Below, in pieces: positions 55,398 to 64,000 of a DNA stretch of 64,000 nucleotides. The stretch spans positions 196,844,195-196,908,194 of the forward strand of contig CM077664.1 in assembly GCA_039707655.1 (NCBI GenBank). Direction: 5' to 3'. Below the pieces are notes generated by a model. The model did not search any database. It saw only the letters and a program-made list of their open reading frames with translations, and was not told where the DNA came from. The position numbers and the translations under genes are program-made. Position 1 is the stretch's first letter; each line of letters begins with the position of its first letter. This DNA is from Elymus sibiricus. Lineage: Eukaryota > Streptophyta > Magnoliopsida > Poales > Poaceae.

Positions 55398-57692
55398 CCG
55401 TCCGTGCAGGCGGATGGCCACACCGCCACGGCCTCCTCGCTCGCCCGCCGCGATGCGCCGACTCCGCAGGCCACGCTGCTCATGGCGCGCGAGCTCCTGC
55501 GCTACCGCCCCACCGACGCCGGCTACGACGCCTGGCTCAGCCGCATCATCGAGCTCATCAACGCTGTCGGAGATGCCCCAGCGCCCTCTCACTCACTCCA
55601 CCCTCCGCCATCTCACGCTGGGGACGTGGCGCATGGTGCGCCGCCGCCGCCTCCTCCACCTAGCGAGGGTGCCAGACGCCACCGCGACGCGCGGGCGCGT
55701 GAGCCGTCTCGCGGCGCGTCTTCGCCGGACCTTGGCGAGCCCAACTGCTAGATCGTCTAGCGCGCGCCGCCCGACGCGCACGTGTTCCTCGAGCGGCAGC
55801 GCCAGCGCCAAGACAGGACCGTCCAGGAGGTCGTGGCTACCGGCTGCTAGAACCGTGCCGCCCTCGCTGGTGGCGTTCCCTCCAGCTGCGGAGGCTGCTG
55901 CGCCTTCACCCGCGAGCTGCGCCGCGTGGTGTGGCCCACCAAGTTCAAGCCAGACCTGCCTCCACGCTATGACGGCACCCCCAACCCCGCAGAGTTCCTA
56001 CAGCTCTATGCCCTGAGCATCGAGGTAGCGAACGACAAGGACAAGGTCATGGCGAACTGGTTTCCCATGGCCCTCAAGGACGGCCCACGCTCATGGCTCA
56101 TGAACCTCCCTGAGGCGTCCATCTCTTTGTGGGCTGAGCTCTGCCGGCAGTTTGTCGCCAACTTCAAGGGCACGCACGAGCGCTCCCTCACGCTCAACAA
56201 CTTGCGCGCTGTGCGCCAGCGCCCTGATGAGACTCTCCGTAAGTACATCCAGCGCTTCAGTGAGGTGCGCAACAGGATCCCGCGTGCCTCCGAGGCCGCC
56301 ATCGTCTCCGCGTTCTCCAACGGCATCACGGACGTCCGGATGCGCGAGAAGCTCGCCATCAATGACGAGCTTGACTCCATCCTCGAGCTGTTCGACCTCG
56401 CCGACAGATGCGCCAAGGCAGAAGATGGACGCCTCTTCGCCCACAACGACCCCGACGCGGCGCCAGACGCCGCCAAGGCCAAGAGCAAGGACGCCAAGCG
56501 CAAGGGCCCTGCCGTGCTCACGGAGGAGCCCGAGCAGAAGTGCGGCCGCGAGCGTGACGAGCCCAAGAAGGACAGCCACCCTCTCTGCGCCTACCACAAC
56601 TCGCACTCCCACAGCACCGAGGACTGCCACGAGCTCAAGCTGCTTCATGACGAGCGCCTAGGCCGCCGAGGCGACCCTAACGATCGCGGTTCTGGCCACG
56701 GAGGCGGTCGCAATGGCAACCACCGGGGAGAACGTAACGGCAACGACAACTTCCGGCAGGGCTGGCGCGACCAGCCTCGCGAGGCCTCTTGGCACGTCCA
56801 GCCTCACGAGGCCAACCCTCAGGCCAATGCCGCTCTTCTGCCACTGCCGCCGCCCCCTCAGAGGAATGACGGCCACCAGCCTGACGAGGGCGCTAGGGGA
56901 TACCAGGATCCTCGCGGAGTGGCTTGCATCCTTGGCGGGGCCCAGGCTCCCGCGTCCAACCGCCACTTCAAGTTGTTCTCTCGCGAGGTGAACGCTGCCC
57001 TCCCGAGGCCCGAGGCCACTCGACCCCTCAAGTGGTTGCAGTACGCAATCACCTTCGACTCCAATGATCACCCCAAGTCTTCAAGCGCTGCGGGCATGGT
57101 CCCCATGCTCTGCACCCCCACCATCAGCAACGTCGCCGTCACCAAGACGCTCATCGATGGAGGCGCCGGCCTCAATGTGATCTCCATCGAGACCTTCGAG
57201 CTGCTCCAAGTGCCCTACGAGCAGCTGATGCCGACCAGGCCCTTCTCCGGAGTGACCGATGGCTCCACCATCCCTCTGGGGCAAGTGCGCCTTCCTGTCA
57301 CCTTTGGCACCCGCAAGAACTACCACACTGAGCTCATCGACTTCGACATGGCGCACATCGGCCTGCCGTACAACGCCAACCTGGGCTACCCAGCACTCGC
57401 CAAGTTCATGGTGGCGACCCACCATGCCTACAACGTCCTCAAGATGCCCGGCTGCAGCGGCATCATCACCGTCTGCTGTGACGAGAAGGACGCGGTCCGC
57501 TCCCTCGAGAGTGGCTACAAGGCTGCCGCCACTGCCTACCCTGCCGACGAAGACATCGCTGAGCCTCATGAGGCCGCACCCGCGAAGAAGAAGCAATTGT
57601 TCTCTCAGGACCACGCCGAGACAAAGAAAGTGTCGGTGGACGGTAGTGGCTCAGGCCCTGCCTTCACCATTGGCACCGGCCTCTCTCCTGCA
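55398..57692 (+). pseudogene. gag: Tat gag (main part) and protease
   Basis: Continues the frame begun at 45449. The retrotransposon gag domain is at about 55940-56300 (WFPMALKDGPRSWL, FKGTHERSLTLNNL, ETLRKYIQRF). A C-x2-H-x4-H-x4-C knuckle (CAYHNSHSHSTEDC, about 56586-56630) follows, then Arg/Gly-rich linker sequence and an aspartic protease with catalytic triplet in LIDGGAGLNVIS near 57155. Four TAG stops (55749, 55758, 55848, 57693) interrupt it. The stretch 55926-57692 is open for 589 codons. Confidence 0.85.
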
Positions 57693-57695
57693 TAG

Positions 57696-58766
57696 GAAGA
57701 TGCGCTAGTCACCTTCCTTCGGGCAAATTTAGATGTGTTCGCCTGGACAGCTTCTGATTTGTCCGGTGTGCCGAGGGAGGTGATCGAGCACCACTTAGCG
57801 GTGTGCCCCAACGCACGCCCCATGAAATAGAAGGCACGACGCCAGGCGCCAGAGAAGCAAGATTTCATCATCAAGGAAGTTTAGAAGCTCCAAGAAGCTG
57901 GAGTTATCCGAGAGGTGCGCCATCCCGAATGGCTCGCCAACCCAGTCGTGGTGCCCAAGAAGTGCGGCAAGGAGCGAAAATGCGTCGACTTCACGAGCCT
58001 CAACAAGTTCTGCCCTCAAGATCTCTTCCCACTACCTCGCATCAGCCATATCATGGACTCCACCGCCGGGTGTGAGTTGATGTGCTACCTAGATGCCTTC
58101 TCAGGCTACCACCAGATCAAGATGGCGGCTGAAGATGTGGAGAAAATGGCCTTCATCACCCCATGCGGGATATACTGCTACATCTGCATGCCCTTCGGCC
58201 TCAGGAGTGCCAGAGTCACCTTCTAGAGGCTGATGTGCATTGCCTTGGGGCCCCAGATGGGGAGAAACGCTGAGGCCTACGTAGACAACATCATTGTCAA
58301 GACTCGAGAGGCCTGGTCCCTCCTCACAGACCTCAAGGAGACGTTCGACAATCTGCGCAAGGTCAACCTCAAGCTCAACCCAGACAAGTGCGTCTTCAGA
58401 GTTCCCTCCTGCAAGCTGCTTGGCTTCCTGGTCTCCTACCGCGGCATCGAGGCAAACCCCGAGAAGATCAAGGCCATTGAGAAGATGTGCCCACCCCAGA
58501 ACCTCAAGCAAATGCAGCGCCTGGTGGGATGCATGGTCTCGCTGGGGCGCTTCATCTCCAAGTTCAGCGAGCGAGCCCTGCCGTTCTTCAAGCTCATGAA
58601 GAGATCCGGCCCCTTCAAGTGGACTCCCGAGGCCGACGCTACCTTGAAAGACCTCAAGAGGTACCTCACAAGCCCGCCCATCATGGTCGCGCCACGCTCT
58701 CGTGAGCCCTTGCTCCTATACTTGGCAGTCACTCCCCAGACGGCCAGCGCGGCCCTGGTGGCAGTT
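57696..58766 (+). pseudogene. pol: Tat reverse transcriptase
   Basis: Recognisable blocks: NPVVVPKKCGKERKCVDF, the first catalytic Asp in CYLDAFSGYHQI (about 58085-58120), CMPFGLRSA and the YxDD box at 58278-58289, which reads YVDN here. The second Asp of that box has become Asn (GAC to AAC), which alone should abolish polymerisation. TAG stops lie at 57828, 57882 and 58224. Confidence 0.88.
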
Positions 58767-58769
58767 TGA

Positions 58770-59738
58770 GAAGAGCGCGTTTGCGCACAGAAGAAGCCTG
58801 CCACACCGGCGCCACCTGAGGTCGCGCCATCGCCTGCTGAGGTCTTGCCTAAGGAGGCCCTTGGCGCGCCGCCTCCTAAGGCCGCGCTTCCACCTGCCAA
58901 GGGCCCTCCTTAGGAGGCCTCCAATGAGCCACCTCCCGAGCCTCATGAGCCTCTCGGGCCCCCCGGAGAGCAAGCTGCCGCAACAACTACTCGCCTCGTC
59001 AAGCACCCAGTGTACTTCGTCAGTACGGTGCTGCGGGATGCGCGCGAGCGTTACCCCATGCAGAAGAAGCTTCTCCTCGCGCTCCTCGTCGCCTCCAGGA
59101 GGCTGCGCCACTACTTCTAGGGCCATCCTATCAAGGTGATCTCGTCTTACCCCCTGGAGCAAGTCCTGCGCACCCCCAACGCCGCTGGCCGCGTTGCCGA
59201 GTGGAACATTGAGCTGCAGGCCTTTGAGCTGGAATTCTGCACCACAAGGGTGATCAAGGGCGCAGCCCTGGCTGACTTCATAGCAGAATGGACGGACCCG
59301 CCCCAAGAGGAACCTCAAGAGAACGAATCCCTCTTGCCTGGGGATCAGGCGCCTGGCGGCTGGACCATGCACTTCGATGGCGCCTTCTCCCGGCAGGGCG
59401 CGGGGGCTAGCGTTATGCTCACCTCGCCAACAGGAGACAAGCTCCGCTACGCTGTCCAACTCTGCTTCAAGCATGATGACAAGGTCTCGAACAACATCGC
59501 AGAGTACGAAGGCCTCATCGCCGGACTCGAGGCTGCCTCTGCTCTGGGCATCAAGCTCCTCACCATCAAGGGCGATTCTCAGCTCCTCGTCAACTTCTCC
59601 AACAAAAGCTACAAGCCCAAGGACGAGCACAAGGCCGCCTATCTGGAAGAGGTACGTAAGCTCGAGAAGCATTTCCTTGGCCTTGAGCTCCAGCACGTCC
59701 CCCGCGGTAGCAACAAGGAGGCCGACAACATCGCTAAG
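58770..59738 (+). pseudogene. pol: Tat RNase H remnant plus archaeal-type RNase H
   Basis: A Pro-rich linker and the degenerate original RNase H (VYFVSTVLRDARERYP, ALADFIAEWT) are followed by a second RNase H (about 59340-59738). The second carries its acidic residues in MHFDGAFS, NIAEYEGLI, KGDSQLL and KEADNIAK. The tandem arrangement is diagnostic for the Tat lineage. Stops at 58911, 59118 and 59739. Confidence 0.82.
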
Positions 59739-59741
59739 TGA

Positions 59742-61172
59742 GCATCTCGCTGCGAGCCTCAGAACCCCGGCATCTTCAAGGAAAGGCTCCTCAAGCCATC
59801 CGCTACACCACCTGCGGTGAGCGCCACCCTGCTTCACGAAGAGCTCCCACCCGCACCACCCACAGGCGCACCAGACTGTGGCCCAGCCTCAGGCGCCCGC
59901 TTGCTGCTAGCACTGGAGCCTCAAGCGGATAGCTGGGCCGCTGAGTTCAAGGCCTACTTGCTTCATGGCACACTCCCGGAGAAGGACTCAGAGGTGGAGC
60001 GTGTGGCTCGCCAGGCCACCACCTACTATCTGAGGGACGGCGAGTTGTACCGCAGGCGCCCCAATGGCATCTCACTGCGGTGCATCTCTAAAGAATAAGG
60101 TCGCGAGCTGCTCACCGACATCCATGGAGGAGACTATGGCCACCACTCTTCATCACGCACCCTCGCCAGCAAGGTGTTCCGCAGCGGCTTCTTCTGGCCC
60201 ACCGTGCTTCACGACGCCACCAAGCTGGTCCAATCCTATGAAGCTTGTCAATTCCACGCCAAGCAAATCCACTAGCCGGCACAAGACCTCCAGACGATTC
60301 CTCTCTCGTGGCCCTTCGCGGTCTGGGGGCTGGATATCTTGGGACCCTTCCCTCGCGAAGCTGGCGGCTACCGCTACCTCTACGTCGCCATCGACAAGTT
60401 CACCAAGTGGGCGGAGGTCGAGCTCGTGCGCACCATCCCGGCAGGCTCTGCCGTCAAGTTCATCAAGGGCCTCGTGAGCCGCTTTGGCGTCCCCAACCAC
60501 ATCATCACTGACAACGGCTCCCAGTTCACAAGCAGCCTCTTCAAGTCATACTGCGCCAGCCTCGGCACGCAGATCTGCTACGCCTCTGTGGCGCACCCAC
60601 GAAGCAACGGCCAGGCTGAGCATGCCAACGCCGAGGTTCTCAAGGGTCTCAAGACAAGAAGCTTCAAGAAAAAGCTTGAAGCCTGCAGCAAGGGCTGGCT
60701 TGACGAGCTACAGTCTGTGCTATGGTCGACCCGCACGACAGCAACCAAGCCTACCGGCGAGACTCCCTTCTTCCTCGTCTACGGAGCTGAAGCAGTCCTC
60801 CCTTCTAAGCTCAAGCACAGCTCTCCGCGAGTCCTCGCCTTCGATGAGGCTCATCAGGACGGCTCGCGAGAGGCCGACCTGCTACTCCTCGAGGAAGCCC
60901 GTCGCCAGGCCGGCCTACGCGCCGCAAGATACCAGCAGGCTTTGCGTCGCTATCATAGCCGCAACATACGCCCACGCACCCTCGAAGTCAGCGATCTCGT
61001 CCTGAGAAAGATCCTCTCCAGAGAGGGACTCCACAAGCTCTCACCCATGTGGGAAGGCCCTTTCAGGGTTGCTCATGTCTCTAGGCCCGGCGCCTCCCGG
61101 CTGGAGACGGAGAACGGAGTTCCTGTGCCCAACACATGGAACATCCAACACCTTCGCAAGTTCTACCTGTGA
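59742..61172 (+). pseudogene. pol: Tat integrase
   Basis: The zinc-binding N-terminus (IHGGDYGHHSSSRTL ... EACQFHAKQIH) has one Cys of the CxxC pair replaced by Tyr (TAT, 60237-60239). The catalytic core has all three acidic residues (WGLDILGP, IITDNGSQF, SNGQAEHAN). The C-terminus has the GPY-like module (LSPMWEGPFRVAHV) and ends NTWNIQHLRKFYL followed by TGA. TAA at 60096 and TAG at 60273 are the only stops; 60276-61172 is open. Confidence 0.87.
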
Positions 61173-62409
61173 CCCTCACGCGTATGAACGAAGTGGAGCT
61201 GTACATGCTCCGGAGCCTCTCATTGCGTTTGCCTGATGGGCCCGCGAGAGCTCCCGCCCATGTCTCAGTGGAAGCCCCATGCTCTGCGCTGGCGGAACGC
61301 CCACGCCTAGTGGAAGCCCCATGCTCAGCGTTGGCGGAAAATCGAACTGAGGGCGCCCCACAGGCTGCACCAACCTCAAGCCGACCCATGCCGGACACGG
61401 CAGCCACATCTTTTTGGTTGTGTAATGAACCTTATTATTATGCTACAGTAAAGCTTTACTTCCTATGATATTTTGTCTTTGGTAAGTCATTTGCCTCAGG
61501 AGCCGTGCATGCTCGCGACCTTCCTCCTGCGCATCACACGAGCGGGGGCTAGACATGGTGCCTGTGCTCGGGCCAGTCCCAGCAGTGCTACAAAACCCAA
61601 GTGATCGAGCTCTGGCTCACGGGCCTGCTCCCGTCCACGCTAGCTCACCAAGGTCCTTGGTGTCTTGTCTCCTCGCGTGATGCCCACGAGCAAGCTAGCA
61701 AGCATGCACCACTCCCCCTGTTGTGAAACCTATCGATATGAAGTTCTCACAGGAACAAGGCTTTTGGAGGGCCTCGCGAGCGCTGCCTCATGAGGTAACT
61801 CACGACAAGACACCTCCGTAAGCCCTCGGGGAGCCTCGCAAGCGCTGCCTCGCGATCCAACTCGCGGCGGGTGTCTCCACCAAGTGCTAGCGGGAGGCCT
61901 CACGGGCAAGAGCCTCGCGAGGCGCACTCCGCGGCCACGACACACCAAGCGACACTCGCGAAAAAGCTAAGTACAAAAACACCTCACGAGTCGCTCTCCT
62001 CTCCCCGCGACCTCGCTGAGTGCTGACGTTCCTCCCTCCGCGCAAGCTGCTTGCACGTCAAAGGGGGGCTTCCTGAGCATCGCGCCTCAGGAGCCCTTAC
62101 CGCCTCTCAGTGCCCTACACCTCCTAGCCTTGTCTAGGCAACGCGACCTGACATACCAGCGACGGCTGTAGCCCGCTCGGGGGCTGGGTCCTTACGACGT
62201 AGAGCACCAAGGCAAGCAAAGAAAGGAAAATAGGCCTCACGAGGGGGTCTCGCGAGGAAACATACATTGAAGCAAATCATAAAGTACTTAAACCAAAACA
62301 TCGTCTTTACGCCCCCACGGGGCTACATCGATCCATTACAGGAGCAAAAGAGGAGGGCCAAGACGGAGCACGGCACATCTTCAAGATCCGACTCGGGCGC
62401 TACCTACGC
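61173..62409 (+). other. 3' internal region of the Tat element, sense side non-coding
   Basis: No sustained plus-strand ORF after pol. Palindromes CTCGCGAG, CTCATGAG and CTCACGAG recur between 61670 and 62260. A direct repeat (CGCCCACGCCTAGTGGAAGCC) around 61270-61320 repeats the preceding GTGGAAGCCCCATGCTC phrase. The stretch ends at the stop codon of the antisense gene. Confidence 0.6.
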
Positions 62410-63072
62410 CTAGTCGGAATCTTCATCTTCGCTCTTGACGCGCGGAGGGCTTTTGTCGCTTCCGCCCCTGTTGGAGGAGTCAGAGTCGCCGTCGTTGCCG
62501 CTCTCGCCGGAGGAGTCAGAGCCGCTGCCGCTCTCATTCTCCGCGCAGCACTCCATGCGGGTGCCGGAGACCCTGAAGAACTTTACGAAGAGGGTGGCGG
62601 CTCCGTCGTACTTGAACTGGAGGAGATGCCCCCGCCTTTGGCCACGGGCACGGGCGAACGACTTCCACCCCCACCTCAGGAACATGAAGCCAGCGGGGGA
62701 GAACTCGGTCGCCACCCAGGAGGGGCCGTTGCAGCAACCGTCCGCCTGCAGCCACAGACCCAAGGTCCCGCTGTCCTCCATCACTCTCGCAAAGGAGTCA
62801 GGGAGCCGGAGCCAGCTGCAGGGCCGACGATGTAGCCCCACGATGAACTCGTGCGCCGCCTCCGCCGTGTGGGCTCCCGCCTGAGGAGGACGGGCGGCCG
62901 CCCCGCCGTGCCCGCCTTGGCCGCGGGCGCCGCGCCCTCCACGGCCGCGGGCGGCGGCCCTTCCGCGAACGCTAGGGCTAGCCATGGCGGCCGCCGAGGA
63001 GTGCCCCCGGCCCCGAGGGGGAACCCTTGCGGCAGTGGCGAATGCGCAGGCTCGCCCTCTCCCCCTCGCCAT
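62410..63072 (-). CDS. Antisense B3-domain-like protein of the Tat element
   Basis: Intact 220-codon ORF on the strand opposite to gag-pol. ATG 63072-63070 (MARGRGRACAF); TAG at 62412-62410. Residues 1-75 are Arg/Gly/Ala-rich (GRGGRGARGQGGHGG). Residues about 85-175 match the pattern of a plant B3 DNA-binding domain: a start near SWLRLPDSFARVM, a GxSW turn, a FLRWGWKSFARARG helix region, a GHLLQFKYDG strand where B3 proteins have GD-x-L-x-F, and a final TLFVKFFRVSG. Residues 180-220 are Ser/Asp/Glu-rich and end in SEDEDSD. A TATA box lies about 105 bp upstream. No stop or frameshift is present although the sense gag-pol has 13 stops. It is probably a nuclear DNA-binding protein, perhaps acting on the element's own LTR; the fold assignment is from pattern only. 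Confidence 0.7.
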   Translation of the reverse strand: MARGRGRACAFATAARVPPRGRGHSSAAAMASPSVRGRAAARGRGGRGARGQGGHGGAAARPPQAGAHTAEAAHEFIVGLHRRPCSWLRLPDSFARVMEDSGTLGLWLQADGCCNGPSWVATEFSPAGFMFLRWGWKSFARARGQRRGHLLQFKYDGAATLFVKFFRVSGTRMECCAENESGSGSDSSGESGNDGDSDSSNRGGSDKSPPRVKSEDEDSD

Positions 63073-63175
63073 CGCAGCAGTGGCCCTGGAAAAGAGCAAG
63101 GAGGAGTGAAGGGTGGAAGAAGGGGAGAGGCAGAGATAGAAGATGGGCGGGGGAGGTCTCTACCTTCTCTCCGCT

Positions 63176-63184
63176 CCTTTTATA
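63176..63184 (-). promoter_or_regulatory. TATA box of the antisense B3-like gene
   Basis: Minus strand CCAAT ... TTATAAAAGG, with CCAATAGGG immediately upstream. A transcript start near 63150 would give a leader of about 80 nt before ATG 63072. This promoter sits about 270 bp inside the 3' LTR boundary. Confidence 0.6.
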
Positions 63185-63440
63185 ACACCCTATTGGGATG
63201 CGCTCCCTGCCATCCCATCTTCTTCGACACCGGGAATCGAGGAAGCAGAAGGGAAGCAATGATAGCCCGACGCCCCGCGCGGGCAGGCTTTATGGCCGGC
63301 GCGGGCGGTTACCGAGGTGGAGTGGGGGAAGTGGGGGCGTCCCACGTCCCGTCATGCGCCACACGTCGAGCCTGGGCCCCGCAGTCTGTTAGGGCCCGCG
63401 CCATTTCGCTCCCAACGGGTGGGAACGTGCACGCCACGGG

Positions 63441-63452
63441 CCCGGGGGCTAC
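63441..63452 (+). other. Polypurine tract of the Tat element
   Basis: CCCGGGGGCTAC adjoins TGCCGGGCC, the first bases of the 3' LTR. G-rich tract plus CTAC is the usual form in Tat-type elements. Confidence 0.7.
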
Positions 63453-64000
63453 TGCCGGGCCATTGGGGACCAGGGTACCACGGCCCGTCTACCTGCGGCC
63501 CAGGAAGCGACGCCTGGTGAAGGCCCAAGACGCGGCCCACCCATGGACACCTCGAAGCGAAGACACCTCGCGAGGCGCCAGCCTCATGAGGACCCCTCCT
63601 CAAGGAGCAACTGCCAAGACTTAGCCGCAGCAGCGGTAGCAAGCCTCGCGAGGTCCCCTGATGAGGCGGCCTCCAGAGGCAGCCCCCCAAGGCGGCTGCC
63701 CGAAGCCGTCCGAGCCTGACGTCGGCCGCGCGGTCCAGTGCCCATCACGTGGGTGACGCGCTTGGCGACAAACGGCGGCAGAGGTTGTGCCAGCGGGCGC
63801 AGACAGAGAGGCTTTCCTCTTTGGTGCTAAAGGGGCAGCCCCAACTGCCCTCCTCCAAAGCAAGTCCCAAGGACTGCCCGTTTGGTGAAAAAAGACCAAG
63901 ACAGCAAGGCGCGCCGGGCGGAGTCACCACCGAGCCCATCGGCGCGTCATGGATAGCAACTTTGCAGGCGAAGAGCATCTTTTGTTAGGATAGCCTGAAC
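63453..64000 (+). repeat. Tat element 3' LTR (partial)
   Basis: Homologous to 44509-45058, beginning TGCCGGGCCATTGG (third base T to C). Differences are mostly C/T and G/A transitions. Cut by the window end. Confidence 0.92.

Larger units (their letters stand above)
45449..61172 (+). pseudogene. gag-pol: Tat gag-pol polyprotein, one frame split by element C
   Basis: ATG 45449 (MADARREHYARR) opens the frame. Element C plus its TSD removes 9802 nt (45596-55397), after which the same frame continues to the TGA at 61170-61172. Together this is 1974 codons without a single frameshift. Thirteen in-frame stops interrupt it: TAG at 55749, 55758, 55848, 57693, 57828, 57882, 58224, 58911, 59118 and 60273; TGA at 58767 and 59739; TAA at 60096. 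Each can be derived from CAG, CGA or CAA by one C-to-T change. Gag and pol being in a single frame is known for some Tat elements. Confidence 0.88.
44509..64000 (+). mobile_element. Tat-lineage Ty3/gypsy retrotransposon (right end outside window)
   Basis: The 5' LTR is 44509-45396 and the 3' LTR begins at 63453 and runs off the window. Between them lie one gag-pol frame, an antisense B3-like gene and a polypurine tract (CCCGGGGGCTAC, 63441-63452). Lineage evidence: a second, archaeal-type RNase H after the reverse transcriptase/RNase H, a C-x2-H-x4-H-x4-C knuckle in gag, a primer site TGGCATGCCAGGTAGG rather than the Met type, and an extra gene between pol and the 3' LTR. The LTRs differ at about 6% of the first 130 positions by eye, so this element is older than element C, which sits inside it. 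Confidence 0.88.

Noticed and set aside
56006..57071. Long minus-strand ORFs opposite Tat gag
   Set aside because: Shadows of gag in GC-rich sequence; Leu/Val/Ala-rich without motifs.
58716..59837. 373-codon minus-strand ORF opposite Tat pol
   Set aside because: GC-rich coding DNA leaves the reverse frame open; it mirrors RNase H codons and has no recognisable motif of its own.
62851..63624. 257-codon plus-strand ORF over the antisense B3-like gene
   Set aside because: Low-complexity Ala/Arg/Gly shadow that crosses the polypurine tract and LTR border; the minus strand has the domain, start, TATA box and acidic tail.

Overview
This is repeat-filled nuclear DNA from a large grass genome. The long-terminal-repeat (LTR) families, the CACTA DNA transposons and the depth of nesting point to the Triticeae (wheat, barley or a relative). 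I found no host housekeeping gene, rRNA, tRNA gene or CRISPR array. Nearly every base lies inside a transposable element that sits inside another one. Family names are from memory of plant repeats; boundaries, target-site duplications (TSDs), splice sites and stop codons were read directly.

Layout. (1) 1-3801: remnants of two LTR retrotransposons, one inside the other. (2) An old minus-strand Sirevirus-like copia element, 'element A', is scattered over 3802-4181, 5744-7108 and 39112-40453. A solo LTR (4182-5743) and the CACTA transposon 'CACTA-1' (7109-39108, 32.0 kb, 3-bp TSD ATG) interrupt it. (3) CACTA-1 encodes a TNP2-type transposase, a large ORF2 ending in a Ulp1-like cysteine protease, and a zinc-finger/membrane gene in the opposite direction. 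It has itself suffered a solo-LTR insertion in an intron (8811-10400), a 4.5-kb tandem duplication with a retrotransposon fragment at the junction (15322-16650), and insertion of the 9.8-kb 'element B' (27609-37400, TSD ACATT). (4) 40454-44508: the start of a second CACTA element, then low-complexity and degenerate tandem repeats. (5) 44509-64000: a Tat-lineage Ty3/gypsy element running off the right edge, split in gag by the 9.8-kb 'element C' (45596-55392, TSD TCCAC).

How the parts work together. Elements A, B and C share one design: gag, then an envelope-position ORF, with no protease, integrase or reverse transcriptase. They form a non-autonomous family that must borrow pol. In all three the envelope-position ORF is preceded by palindromic TCGGTnnnACCGA modules, a TATA box, a GC-rich leader and a conserved intron, so it probably has its own promoter. 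The Tat element has one uninterrupted gag-pol reading frame broken by 13 stops, all explicable as C-to-T changes. On its opposite strand it carries a compact gene with its own TATA box whose product looks like a B3 DNA-binding domain. That antisense gene, the pol-less gag+env-like family and the split zinc-finger gene of CACTA-1 are the most interesting items.
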